A stretch of 64,000 nt of DNA, from positions 1,025,501 through 1,089,500 of the forward strand of contig JBBBDQ010000915.1 in the NCBI GenBank assembly GCA_037127315.1. Reading direction: 5' to 3'. The stretch comes from Ascarosepion bandense (lineage: Eukaryota; Mollusca; Cephalopoda; Sepiida; Sepiidae). The position numbers and the translations under genes were made by a program. The notes beneath the pieces were generated by a model. That model had not been told where the DNA came from. It did not search any database and saw only the letters and a list, made by a program, of their open reading frames with translations. Shown here one piece after another: positions 22,541 through 34,099 of this stretch. Every line of letters begins with the position of its first letter. Position 1 is the first letter of the stretch.

Positions 22541-23677
22541 AAGAACAAAAACTATACAGTTTGTGGATTAATAGTTTGGTTATGACTGAGTTAAGTGCTT
22601 ACCAGAATTTTTTAATACAAGACACACTTTCCAACATTTTAGTTAATTTAAAAGCAATACAGCAGTAAACTGTTCTATCTCAAAATTAGAATAACTGAAT
22701 ACGAGCAGAGAGTAAGAAAAGCATTGACAAATTGACGCATTAGGTGAGTATCAATTTGTGTTAGTTCCGAGCGGATTTTTGTTCATAACCTCATAATGTA
22801 CAGATCGGTCTTTTACATCACTTGCAGAAATTATTCCCTACATAATTATTAATTCTGAATTAACTGTGAAGTGTGAAATTATCAAGATTAGTAAATAATA
22901 TATGTATTTGCTCTATAAATATTGGTCAAATTAGAAGTAATTTTAAATCTTTGTAACTGATTAACAAGAAACCCACTTACGTTACTCACTGACATTATAT
23001 TTCACTATTACAATAGTCAGAACAATAGACAACATTTGCCATTAATTATACACTAAAATTTCCCTAGCTTGCCATTTATTCATTCGGCAGCTGCTCTCAG
23101 CTTGGAACCGGATTTGGTTATTCTTCAACAAAAACTATTCCATTACTCGATATTTAAAGAGGAACCGGTTCTGCTAGAGAATCTATCATTAACCACGAAG
23201 AGAGGAAACACCAGTCATTTCTTCTCAGTTCAGTCGTAACAGAAAAAGACATAACGAATCGGAAGATGTCGATCTAACAAGAAAAAATGCCTAAAGGTTC
23301 AATCTTTTAACTAGAACTGGAAGAAATATTCAACAATGCAAAAGTTGGTACGGTATTAAATGTTTATAAATTTGCTATATAAAAATAGTTTTCTTTTCTC
23401 TTTTTTTATAATTAACTAAATGATAATCACTGAAGTGGTTTATTTTTAAGTGAAATTTTAATTAAATTAATCTTATAAATAAACAATACAATAAACAAAT
23501 AAACCTTACATCAACTGAATGGAATCCGCGGCATTTCCCCTGTATTTCCACTGTAAATAAAAAAAAAGTTGATTCTGAAAACTTCTTTTTTTCCTAAGAA
23601 TGCCTTCCTTGTGAAAAAGAATCTCAGGATGATGCTTATTTGAAGAACATAATCTAAACCTCTTCAAATATATCACT

Positions 23678-23680
<3 letters not shown>
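22541..23680. other. Unassigned AT-rich sequence
   Basis: No frame, repeat or promoter box could be recognised. Confidence 0.45.

Positions 23681-23731
<51 letters not shown>
23681..23731. repeat. (TA)n microsatellite
   Basis: About 25 TA units. Confidence 0.97.
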
Positions 23732-23734
<3 letters not shown>

Positions 23735-24890
23735 CGTCTTAATCGTTATTACTTTCCACGTTCACGTCAATTCGCATCGCAATCAACTTCCTTGAGTGGC
23801 TCTCGAAACTTGTCTTGTGTATAAAAATATTATATTGACCCATATTTATTTCTCTTTTCATGTCATGACTCTCAAGAAGTATGCAGTCAAGGCACTCCGC
23901 ATATTTTCTGTGAATTGCCATACAGTATTGAGAAAAATAGCGGAATAGTTTCCTGTTGACGTCTACACGATATAGAATTCAGTTTTCCTTCTTTTAGTTT
24001 GACTAACAGCCTACTCTACAGATCTCACCTTAACATGTTATTATTAAAAAATCTCAGTGCAAAACGAGATTGATTTATATTTATGCCAGGCAAAATGAAA
24101 CTCAACTGATTAGCACGGAATGTGAACTCGTGTTGCCGATTTCATTTTTTGTGTTGTTATCCGTGAAACTATCTGAGCATCCGAACTGACAAGAAAGTAA
24201 CTATAAATGTCTTCACAATCAAAATAAATCTGAGAAAGATGTAGATATTTTTACTCTTTCGTTATCCTTTTTTGTATTAAATATGTTTAATGTATTTGGT
24301 TTTGCTATAAGATAAGAAAGCAGACATCGTAAAGAATAGAAAAGAAACATAACGTGAGATTATAAAATATTATGGCAAGAAGGCGTTTCTTTGGTAAGAA
24401 AGAATTATTTTTGAAGACTTTGATGCATCTCTTATCTCTCTATTCATATATAACTTACATTTTTATGACAGCTGAGCTTCTTTTCTGATATGGTGCTTCA
24501 CGTATGAACATGAAGTGAACATAAATATAATTTATTGATAATATTGATAACAGCATGAGCTTCAAATTCAAACAAAACCCAAGGGCAAATAGTAGTCACC
24601 AAATATTTCCAGAAAATATTACCGAAAATTTCTAGAGGATTTTAAAAGTGTGTGCGTGTTCGAGAGATTTTGATGAATGAAGGTACTCTCAGGAAGGACC
24701 CATAACTTAGGAGACTATTTGAACCTAAACTTAATCATGACAACAAGTAACATTCATACATACACTCAATCGTTAACTATACAGAGAATGTAGTCTATCC
24801 CCTTTAACCCTTAAGTAAGTACCTGTCTGATCCGGCTATCTTCTATATTTACATAAGCAAGATCAGATTGGAAATTAATTAATACTGCTA
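23732..24890. other. Unassigned AT-rich sequence
   Basis: It contains a 60-codon minus-strand frame with no resemblance to known families and otherwise short frames. Confidence 0.45.
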
Positions 24891-24899
24891 TATATGGGA

Positions 24900-25265
24900 A
24901 GAAAGTGACCAGTCTTCACTTTCCAATCTCGACGGAGCGTCGCAAGTCTCTCGCTACACTATAGATATACATGAAAAGTGTTCAGGTGAACAATATTATT
25001 TAGTGTCACCGGTTATAACTTTAACGGCTAAGACTCACCATGCAACGTACATTGTCCGTTTTGTAGGATGAATTTCCAAGAGGATGCTTCCCCAGTCATG
25101 AAAATCTTAGCCTGTTCAATTTTGTGCTTAAACGTTATCTTCCCCCACATAAACTGTATCTCTTAAATTCTTGATTTTATTCCTCCCGAAATAATCACCT
25201 TCAGTAACATTTTACCTTCTGGACCTTATACAGGCTGAACATAAACCACCGAGTTTTAAACACAC
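24900..25265 (+). pseudogene. LINE 3' (ORF2 C-terminus) fragment
   Basis: This shares blocks in the same order with 31255-31690: cagtcttcactttc, then a gaatttcca block, then tagcctgttcaat and aaacgttatcttccc. In the second copy these translate as a NFNLNLFKHR-like C-terminal box typical of LINE ORF2 ends. Both are 5'-truncated. Confidence 0.55.
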
Positions 25266-25370
25266 ACACTTATGTTTAATCTCTATACGGCCCAGGAGCT
25301 ACTCAAGATAGAAGGTTACTGAAGGAGGTTGTTGCGTGAAGGATAAAAGTAAAAAAGAAGAGACACAGTT

Positions 25371-25374
<4 letters not shown>

Positions 25375-25426
<52 letters not shown>
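25375..25426. repeat. (TA)n microsatellite at a Penelope-element edge
   Basis: A TA run adjoining the 3' end of the minus-strand Penelope-like element. Confidence 0.97.
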
Positions 25427-25429
<3 letters not shown>

Positions 25430-25639
25430 ATTATAAATGAGTTATTTCGCTACCTTGGTTTCCATTATGAGTGGTTTCTTCAGGCGACATTTAATAATTG
25501 ATTTTACCTTTTACCGTTTTTCTTTTTATAAACGCTCTTGTAACGGTGTTTTATTTGAACGTTAACGTGGCAAAGAATTTATGAATGCACATTGTTTAAA
25601 TTAATTGTTTAAATTAAATTCACACGAATTATGACGTTT

Positions 25640-26060
25640 TCATCCATGTTTGTATGAACCTAATAAGTATTTCTTAGTGTGAATGCATTTTGTCATAATT
25701 TCTGTTCTTTCATTTAACAATTCGTCTTTATTTGGGTATGTCATAATTTCTAATTTTTCGTCTTGGCACAGTCTACATATTTGTCCTCCATTGTAAGGCT
25801 TAGCTGTTTTTACAATGCTCCACGTTATGTGTATCTTTTTCATAGTTTGATTTCAATTTCCAGACATGATTAGCCACTCTTGTATTGTTTTTTATTTTTT
25901 ATTTTAAATGTAGATCTGTGGTTGAACCACCTGATCTTAAAACTGTTCTTGGTTGAGCCCAAATATATTTTGTTTGGGCCATTTGGGTTATGTACATGTG
26001 CCTTAAAACTTATATCTTTTGTGTTACAGAGACCTTGAAGTGGAAAATTATTTTTGTCCC
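25640..26060 (-). pseudogene. Penelope-like element 1 GIY-YIG endonuclease region
   Basis: A Cys-rich lead (CNYRDKNNFPLQGLC, about 26025-26080; the second Cys of the usual motif is Phe) is followed by KIYLGSTKNSFKIRWFNH (about 25925-25980), the YIG-type core with its conserved Arg. Then come WSIVKTAKPYNGGQICRLC and LLNERTEIMTKCIHTKKYLL (25660-25830). GIY-YIG nucleases nick target DNA for these elements. Frameshifts lie near 25870. The end is at a stop following GSYKHG. Confidence 0.8.
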
Positions 26061-26226
26061 TGTAGTTGCATTTTTTGTTGGTTTTGTTTTGTACGATGCT
26101 ATTTAAGTTTCTGGCGTTTTGTTTTTTTAAAACTATCTAAATTATTGGTGTACCTATAACTTAGTTTGATTGTCTTTCTAATGAAACTTTTGTTTAATTC
26201 TTATTCTTTTGGAAAGTGCTTATTTA

Positions 26227-27302
26227 TTAGTTTAAAAATATATCTCCTATTTTGGTCTTTACTTGTAAATTAAATGGTGGATTGAACCAGATAGTGTTTC
26301 GTTTTCTATTGTTGTTTTTGATTTGTCTGTTTGGTTGAGAAATATATTGTAAAATGTATATGGCCAGAGTTTTTAGTGCAACTTCATAAATATTTTTCTT
26401 TTCATTAAACATTGATTTGTTTGACGATAGTCTGTGTTCTATGTTTGACGATAGTCTGTGTTCTATGCCTTTGTCAGTGTGCTTAGTTATATTATTTGGA
26501 TGATTAGTCTTTGTATTTATGTATGATATCTTAGTGTTTGTTTTCATGTATGGCGAGACATTTCCAGTTTGTAAATTAAGTTCTACATCTAAATATTGTA
26601 CCACTTTATTATTTGTGTCCACTGTAATATCAAAATCTAGTTCTTTGAATAATTTAAAAAGTTGTTTCCTTATTTTATCATTCATTCATTTGTTGTCTGA
26701 TGCTAGAATTAATCCGTCATCTCTATATAATCCGTGGTTGTCAATATGGATTATTTTGTTTATTTTGTTTAAAATGTACATTCCCATCAATTCTGAGATT
26801 TCTGCTCTATCATACGATATTTGTGGTACATCGAATACTCCGTTGTTGGATTTCTTGATCCATGCTATACTTTTGTGGAAAAGTATAGATTTTCGGAAAT
26901 GTATTATTATGTCAATATGCTCTGATGGTATTTTTATGTATATTTTAGCAGAATTAAATGCTTCCAGTAAACCTTTCTCAGATATTGATGAGTAAAAGTT
27001 TTTTATATCATATTTGATGAATGTGTATTTACTTTTGCATTTAATTTTTTGGAACCATGAATTACAGTCACTGGTGTTTTTTCACTGGTTTGAGTGAGTG
27101 GCTGTTCGCAAGTATTTTTTGACATTGTATGGCTTATTTTGCCCACTTCTGTTTTTGTAGGGTTAATTAGTCTATATGATGGATTGTTGTTAAAGTCATC
27201 TTTGTGATCTTTCACTCTAAGGAAAGCTTCTTTGCCAGTTAATATTTGAATTTTATTACTCAAATTTAATTCGTCTGTAATGATTTTAGCCTCATTATTC
27301 AT
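26227..27302 (-). pseudogene. Penelope-like element 1 reverse transcriptase
   Basis: The minus-strand order is EAFLRVKDHKDDF, PSYRLINPTKTEVGKIS (about 27120-27200), motif A YTFIKYDIKNFYSSIS (about 26980-27030), then HGLYRDDGLILASDN (about 26695-26740) with an intact catalytic YRDD. Next come VVQYLDVELNLQTG, YINTKTNHP and RKRNTIWFNPPFNLQVKT (about 26250-26300). All are hallmark Penelope boxes. One frameshift near 27050 and a stop just after the DD box break the frame. A 24-bp in-frame tandem duplication at 26419-26466 repeats IEHRLSSN. Confidence 0.88.
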
Positions 27303-27911
27303 GGTTTCAATGTATGAATCTGGGGCTTTTTTTAAAGATTTTGTTTGTTCTTCTAATAATTTTTTTCATATGTGTTCGGGTTTATTTGGTACATAATGCT
27401 GGATTTATCTCCTTTAATAAGGATGTTTTGTGTTTTTTTATTTTCTTTACTTCAGTATTTAATAATTCCTGGAATTTGTTTTTGATTTGTTTTAAATTTT
27501 AATTGTCTAAAATAGAGATTTTATTATCAGTAGTTAGAACAAATATTTTTTCCTAGCTACACAAAAGCTATCGTGTTTCAGTACTATTAATTTTACTTCT
27601 TCAGGCAATGGATGGCCACTAATGTTAGTAATGATTCATATGGAAATATATTAAAAAAATTCGTTAACATTTTCCAGAGAGTTAAGGAGGCATAAGGACA
27701 GAATTAAAACGTTTTGGCGGGTAAGTGTCGATTAATATATATACTAAATCCGTCTTTACAAACAACGTTTATCTTGTCTGGAAAACGTGTATACTTTTTT
27801 ATGAACGTGCTCAATACATATTTAAAATATTACAAAATTTTCCACTGTCACGATTTTCATCACAATAGTAGAATTCACGCTACCGAAAAAGATTAGTATT
27901 TTTAATATTTG

Positions 27912-27913
<2 letters not shown>

Positions 27914-27984
<71 letters not shown>
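27914..27984. repeat. Compound microsatellite (TA)n(GA)n
   Basis: TA followed by GA. It accounts for the low-complexity start of the frame at 27909-28340. Confidence 0.96.
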
Positions 27985-28842
27985 CATCGTTTTGTGTGCA
28001 AATAATTAAAATGAAAACAACAAAATCTAAATTAAGTGAAAGTACGTTCAGTTTGATTTTTTTGTGGTTCCACTTTAAATGTATCGTCATAAAAATTCGA
28101 TTTAAATTAATTTCAAACGTTTTTTTTTATTATTATCCTGCAAAATTTCAGTTAAAATTTTCAGTCATAAAAAGAGTTGAAAATAGGTTGTATAATTCAC
28201 ATTCCGTTAGGCTCTCATTCAAATTTAATCACCATCGTCACAAATATATTCATCCGCCACCAAACACATATTTGTATTTCATCTTACGTATCCTGTTATC
28301 TATGTCAATATTTTGGGGGCATTTAACCGTGATCTTATAGCTGCAGTCAATATCGATATTAACAAAGCATATTCAGTCTTTTGCATAGATTCCCTCTCAG
28401 TCAGTCGGATTTATTACCTTGTGTGAGGCTATATTCCATGAAACCTGCGCCTAAAACCTTTCAATATATTATATATATTTTCAAATTACTATCGACCGCA
28501 TTTTATCAAGGACATCGTGCAAATTTCAAGTTAATAAACCATAGTATTTTGAAGAAAAGAACGAGAAACTTGAGGTGTCCAAAAGCTGTAATCTTAGTGA
28601 AACTGGGCCGAACGTCCACGAAAAAGATTATTTCCATGTAATTGTTATTGTAGAAGAAAGAATTTTACATTAAAATATTAGTTCGAATTTCGATTCTTAG
28701 AAATTAAAGTAAACGTTAAAATCCACCAATTTGGCTTCTCCCCACTGCCATTCTCCCTCACTGTCCATCTCTGTTGTTATTTTTCTACAGTACCCGCTCT
28801 CACTCTAGCATCATTCTTCTATCTTTCTATCTCTCTCTGTCT
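27985..28842. other. Unassigned sequence
   Basis: Frames of 86 and about 120 codons (the second partly microsatellite) show no recognisable family and no compositional sign of coding. Confidence 0.4.
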
Positions 28843-28867
28843 ATATATATATATATATATATGTATG

Positions 28868-28926
<59 letters not shown>
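28843..28926. repeat. (TA)n microsatellite
   Basis: About 84 bp of TA with a few G interruptions near 28862-28874. Confidence 0.97.
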
Positions 28927-28928
<2 letters not shown>

Positions 28929-29159
28929 TCTCTCCGTCCTTCCATATTTTCCTCCAGGCAGATATATATGACAGTGCCCTAAAGTTATATCAAATTTATT
29001 TTGTCAGATTTTTGTATCTGAAAGGTAAACCATGAAAAATATCTTCGTACATAGCACATGCATGTAAATAATGTATACGTTGTCGCTGTTTTCCATTAGA
29101 TGCCGTTCGCAGAACTTCGTGCGCGTATTTCCAGATGGCAATGTATTTATAAGGAAGTA

Positions 29160-30225
29160 CTATGAACAAGTTTGAAATTCAGCGTATGTTATTTCGTCGA
29201 AGTATGAACAGTTTTGCTTTTCGTAGCGTTAAACATGTCGGATTTTCTGTCAAAGAATGCGTATTTGCTAGGAATTTTACTGCACTATTCAAAAGAAATA
29301 TGTAGCTGAAGCACGCATAATTCGTATTAAGACTTACGGTAACCATGCTCTGTTGGAAACAACATGAGTGATTGATTATCTGAAAAATAATGATTTTAAT
29401 GTTGAAGATAAAGAACGCTCTTGCGCACCGAAATGTTTGGTGAGGAAGAATTAGAAGTTTTACTTGATCAAGACTCATGTCAGACGCTAGCTGAACTTGC
29501 AGAATCATTAGGAGTTGATCACAGTTTTGAAACGTCTGAAATCATTAGGAATGATTCAAAACAAGGATATAGGGTGCCATATGAGTTGGAGCCAAAAGAC
29601 GTCGAACGGCGACGTGTCAAGTATGAACAGCTGCTTCAACTTCATAAAATGAAAGGTTTTTTTTGCATCGTATTGTGACCGGCGATGAAAAGTAGATAAC
29701 CTTAAGTGATATTCCGTGGTAAGCGCGGTCATGCATCAGCAAAATTGAATATTATAGGTTCGAATCTTCTACTTTGCATGTAATAAGATTAACTAGATGT
29801 AATTTATTATGAGCAGCTCAAACAGACCAAAAACATCACTGGAGTTCGTTATCGACTGCAGCTCATGCCTTTGAGCTGAGCATTGAAGAAAAACGTCTGA
29901 TATGTGTGGAAATAGAAGGCAAATTCAGTTTGCAACATTACAACACTAGGCCACATGTTACAAAACGGGTAAAGCCCTACTTGGAAACGCTTAAATGGGA
30001 AGTCCTATCTTACCCGTGGGTTTCACCAACCATTGCTCCGCCCGGTTATTATCAGTTCCGGCAAATTGCATATTTTCTTATGAAGATGCCAAAAATGGAT
30101 TGAAACATGGTTAGCCCAAAAGGACGAGTCGTTTTTCTCATATGGAATTCGAACTGCACCAGAACGAGAGAACAAAATAGCGGCTAGCGATGGACAATAA
30201 TTTCAGTGATATGATTCTTACTAAT
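29160..30225 (+). pseudogene. mariner transposase, inactivated
   Basis: This is the DD34D-type cut-and-paste transposase of the mariner family. Pieces in order are KYVAEARIIRIKTYGNHAL (about 29295-29350), NDFNVEDKERSCAP (about 29390-29430), a frameshift, then FGEEELEVLLDQDSCQTLAE with ELAESLGVDHS (29430-29525), VPYELEPKDVERRRVKYEQL (29575-29635), IVTGDEK (about 29675-29695, first Asp present), and TKRVKPYLETLKWEVLSYP (29958-30015). The second catalytic Asp in the HDNARPH box is Tyr (HYNTRPH, about 29935), and the final Asp in SPDIAPSDY is Gly. Frameshifts and stops are also present. Terminal inverted repeats were not identified. Confidence 0.88.
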
Positions 30226-30274
30226 TTTTGTAAACAAAATTATATTTCATGCAAATATATATACAAAAGTCGCA

Positions 30275-30285
30275 GGTTCGATCCC
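30275..30285 (+). promoter_or_regulatory. Orphan RNA polymerase III B box
   Basis: GGTTCGATCCC is a perfect tRNA B box, followed by GCCGG. No A box lies at tRNA distance upstream, so this is probably the end of a truncated tRNA-derived SINE directly after the mariner remnant. Confidence 0.5.
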
Positions 30286-30550
30286 CGCCGGACGATGCAT
30301 ATTCTTTAAACAAGTTTTCTTGAATATTCTGACCGGTTAATATGTATCATTTTCCTTTCTAATTACAGAAAAACGAGTATCCAAATGCGAGTATACATTA
30401 AGAATAATATTAAAACAAATAAATATGTCAGTTAATAAAATTTGTAACTTTCCATAAAATTCCATATATATATAATACGGGAGAGAAAATCAAAACGGTT
30501 CTTCGGAGTTAAATTGACAAACTCTTTGTACTTAAACATAGAAATATATA

Positions 30551-30964
30551 GTCGTCCGCTGACATCCATGATCCCCTGTATCACAGGTCATCAGTACGAT
30601 TAAACATCCGATTGATTTTAGCCAGTATTGAAACTCGACCGAATTGACATCAATCGATGATTTTACCTCCACCTCGGTAGAGGAAGACGGGGGCTATATA
30701 CAATGTAAACACACGTCAGTAGCTGAGAGTATATTTTCTAAGCGAAGGCTTGGATGTGGCACAAGACCGAAAGTATGACGTGCCCAGTACGGATTGAACT
30801 CACTACTCAGTATTAATAAGATCTAGCGAGAAAAGCTTGCTAAACATTACACCACACGTCAGTGGTCGAGAGTGTTCAAATTCATTACTGAATGAATGAT
30901 TCGTAAATGCGTGAAGGGCTACTGTTTTTATAAGTCTACTATTTCTCCATAATGCTCAATGGGC

Positions 30965-30965
<1 letters not shown>
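30551..30965 (-). repeat. SINE-A unit 4, interrupted by SINE-B
   Basis: Beginning gtcgtccgctgacatcc and ending gctcaatgggcgta, this matches units 1 and 3 near 6.2-6.9 kb over its whole length once the SINE-B insertion at 30731-30853 is removed. Its 3' side runs directly into (TA)n, like the other copies. Confidence 0.82.
30731..30853 (-). repeat. tRNA-derived SINE-B, nested insertion with target-site duplication
   Basis: On the minus strand it starts with a tRNA-like head: A-box-like TGGTGTAATGTTTAGC at the 30853 end and B box GAGTTCAATCC at 30791-30801. It is flanked by 20-bp direct repeats, acacgtcagtagctgagagt (30711-30730) and acacgtcagtggtcgagagt (30854-30873), which differ at three positions and are the expected target duplication. 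Related copies lie at 55748-55866 and 55936-56060. Confidence 0.82.
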
Positions 30966-31016
<51 letters not shown>

Positions 31017-31038
31017 TGTGTTTATTTTGGCAGCATTT

Positions 31039-31073
<35 letters not shown>
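30966..31073. repeat. Two (TA)n microsatellites
   Basis: TA runs at 30966-31012 and 31045-31073 are separated by about 32 bp of unique text. Confidence 0.96.
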
Positions 31074-31077
<4 letters not shown>

Positions 31078-31229
31078 CATAAATATATATACGTTTTCTT
31101 TTAGTGAGTATACACGTTTGATTTCTCATCTCTATAGTTATTTTCTTAATCAGTATTTAGATTTATACTCGTTGCAATTCTAAAATGAAACTAGTAAAAC
31201 TGCTAAAGATGCTGAGAAAATAGTCGATA

Positions 31230-31725
31230 TACATTTACAAGATTGAGATTTGGTTGAAAATATCTCGCCAGTCTTCACTTTCTAAATTGAATCCAAAAGA
31301 GTCTACGAGAAATTGTGAATGATAACTTTTTTCAATCCTACAAGCCTTTTAAACAGAGGAAAGGTTAGAGATCTCTAGCTACTCTAACCTTATTTACATT
31401 GGAAATGTTTATTCTTTAGCTTCACCAACTTTACCCTCTTAGCCAGACCTTTTTACACTGACGCAAACCACACCATTATATTCGTATTCCATCAATAAAA
31501 AGAATTTCCACTCGAACACGACTAGCAACTTTGTGAAACCAATAAGTTGTTTCCCATATCACTTCAATCTTAACCTGTTCAAGCATAGGGATAAACGTTA
31601 TCTTCCCCTCCTATCCTCATACACTGCGCCTCTTTCTTTCCGCTCACTCAACAACTTTCATCAATAACCTTCTATACTGAAAAGCCCTTGGTCCTGTATA
31701 ATGTGAATATAATAAAAGAAAATAG
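31230..31725 (+). pseudogene. LINE ORF2 C-terminus and 3' fragment
   Basis: It reads KPISCFPYHFNLNLFKHR (about 31535-31590), an ORF2 terminal block, in three frames with stops. It ends in an A-rich tail near 31710-31725. It is the sister copy of 24900-25265. Confidence 0.55.
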
Positions 31726-31974
31726 TAATAATCGTTCTAGATTGAGATCACTAGTAGAGTAAACCTTGTCTTCAGTCTAGAATAAAATATGCATGACCTT
31801 TTTCTATCAGGGTAACAACACCTGTAGTCAAGTTTAATTACCTATTTTTTATCATTTGACCTCAGGCAGATAGTAAAGCCACAAATTCACAAGTTGTTAT
31901 TGAGTGTGAAAAATGAGAAAATGTGAAACATTATTAAGGAGCGAAAACAATACAAGAACAATATTCATAAAGAC

Positions 31975-32100
31975 AGTAGATATCGATTGACATTGCATTT
32001 AAAAGTTTGAAAATCAAAGTTTGCTGGAAACCACGAAGCCAGGAAATTATTTCACAAACGAGAAAATATTTTTTTAGTATTGAACTTACGGTTACATCTT
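31975..32100 (-). pseudogene. LINE 3' fragment
   Basis: cattgcatttaaaagtttg and the following about 100 bp, up to acggttaca, match 15820-15940 (the minus-strand LINE fragment). It is short and diverged. Confidence 0.45.
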
Positions 32101-32109
32101 TGCTAATTC

Positions 32110-33640
32110 AACAATAAACCAATATGATCTTGTTGCCAATCTAGCGTGGCACTTAAATTTATAAAGTTTCCGTACTATATAGGAGAGTTCGCCTAAAGAA
32201 TTACCATTAAAGTATTTATAGCAAGGCACAGAGAAGCTACTAATGCCAACTAGCAGGGAAATTCTTCATTTAGAATAAAGAAAGATATTAAACATTGATA
32301 AAATTAACTAAAAGTACTATGATAAATTAGAATATACGGTTAAAAGTAAATTATTTTGAATATGTTTCTTTTTAATAATTTTAAATGTTATTTTTAGTGG
32401 ATTCACGTATTTTACTAAAGGTTTCGATTCCTTATTAAACATTATTTTTTTCGCTTACCGGGGTCAGTGGTTGATAAATCTTAATAGAGAAAATATGCAC
32501 TCACCCGCATGATGTAAAGCTGCATTTCACTAGGGAAAAACCGTTGATAGATGTAACATACTTTGATCTCTCGGCTACAGAGTGCGTCGGAGACCAAGTG
32601 ACGTTGTATAATATCGTTAAACACAATTTTGTCTGGCTCAGAAAGTAGACGTATCTACTAAGTTTTGTATCGTAACGTAAACAATGCAATTTGGAAAGAA
32701 ATGAATGTTAATTAATTTATTAATTTATTAATGCGACAGATACTTATTCCTTAAACATTATTTTTGGCGGATGCTCGTATTTAAGTAGACGCATTAATCA
32801 GTTTACCTTTTATTTTCACTATTTACATTGTGTTGCAATATCCATGATGTTTCGATTGTTGTAGGCCCAAACCTACTTCAGGAGATAGGAATTTTGAACT
32901 AATTCTTTTATTTAATTCACCGAGGTAGGGCAATGTTGAAGAAGCATGGCTAAGTGGAAAAAAGAGTTGGCTGAATCCAGTGACTTAAACCAAACAGTTG
33001 TGATTTCAATACCTGGTTACAACATAAGTGAACAAAAGTTGCGTTACAGGGAGATAAGTGATACAGAGACATCTAGCATAGTATAGCTGGTAGAACTAGA
33101 TCAATCTACAGTGGTTAAGGAAATAAAAGGTTTAGTACGAAATTTTAATCACGAAAAGAAGGTCGGAGCGTAAAACGTCATGAATATGGTAATTAACGAT
33201 GATGACAACTCTCCAAAAATGTAAATAGATTAAATAATTACAATGCAACATATCAGAAGTACAAACAAATATCATTAAATATTAATTTCTTTAAAGCGTG
33301 AACAACTCTGCAGGGTCTATTAAACTCTCCTGTTATCTTCCTGTTGACGGACCAATTCAAGCGGTTCTTTGAACGCAATGTTTACCGACTCATTTTTATT
33401 TCGAATTTCTTCAGACGAAATCATTTTGCAACCATAATATTACGGTAAAGAACCTGGTCAAAATTGCCCACTAGATATCAACAACCGAAGCAAATTATTC
33501 TTCAAAAGCTGCCAAATCAAATGGTTTGGAGTTAAAGGCTCGGTATCGATCAAATGCAAATACACGACTTGGCCTTTTGACATGCCTGCATTCGATTTAA
33601 GATTTACAAATGAAAATACGCATGCGCAGTCAAGGGTGTG
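32110..33640. other. Unassigned sequence
   Basis: A 58-codon stop-to-stop frame at about 32475-32650 (+) has an uneven, possibly coding-like composition but matches nothing I recognise. Otherwise there is AT-rich background, with a cgcatgcgca palindrome at 33618-33627. Confidence 0.35.
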
Positions 33641-33649
33641 AGTATATAT

Positions 33650-33650
<1 letters not shown>

Positions 33651-33719
<69 letters not shown>
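33651..33719. repeat. Compound microsatellite (CA)n(TA)n
   Basis: About 40 bp of CA followed by 30 bp of TA. It abuts a minus-strand LINE 3' end. Confidence 0.97.
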
Positions 33720-33721
<2 letters not shown>

Positions 33722-33723
<2 letters not shown>

Positions 33724-34040
33724 CATATCACCCCGAGCAAGGCGGTAACGCCACTGATGTGCAGGGGGCTACGTAAGAGTGAAAAGATTGGAAAAAAGAA
33801 AGCCGGAAACCACTGAACAGGGAACAAGGGATGAGCCTCTACGCCTGTACAATAGACGTGGGTGGAGTGTGAACCGGACGATAGTTTAGTCTATCTACTC
33901 TAATTGAGAGAAAAAAATGAAAAAGAAAAAAAAAAAGAAAAGTGCCGAGATTGGAAAAAAGAAAGCCGGAAACCACATCCTGAACAGGGAACAAGGGATG
34001 AGCCTCTACACCTGTACAGTAGACGTACAGTAGACGTGTA
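33722..34040 (-). repeat. LINE 3' end with an internal direct duplication
   Basis: On the minus strand this ends in the tag tagccccctgcacatcag and gctcggggtgata, matching the 3' terminus of the LINE at 18.0-21.2 kb. Upstream, about 72 bp (33786-33857) is repeated at 33950-34029, including cggaaaccac and gaacagggaacaagggatga. The copies are separated by about 90 bp holding a purine-rich run. Confidence 0.7.
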
Positions 34041-34045
34041 TATAT

Positions 34046-34097
<52 letters not shown>
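34046..34097. repeat. (CA)n(TA)n microsatellite
   Basis: A short CA run followed by about 40 bp of TA. Confidence 0.95.

Positions 34098-34099
<2 letters not shown>

Larger units (their letters stand above)
25428..27540 (-). mobile_element. Penelope-like element 1, 5'-truncated, rather well kept
   Basis: The element runs on the minus strand: N-terminal piece (27300-27540), reverse transcriptase (about 26230-27300), a Cys-rich linker, a GIY-YIG endonuclease region (25640-26050) and a 3' tail (25430-25640). The tail resembles 47470-47680 and 54715-54950. Penelope elements are retroelements distinct from LINEs and LTR elements and often carry inverted or tandem terminal parts. TA microsatellite adjoins the 3' end. 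Confidence 0.85.

Noticed and set aside
32475..32650. 58-codon plus frame that could be a short exon
   Set aside because: It has no Met start in a sensible position, no clear splice acceptor and donor pair, and no recognised family.
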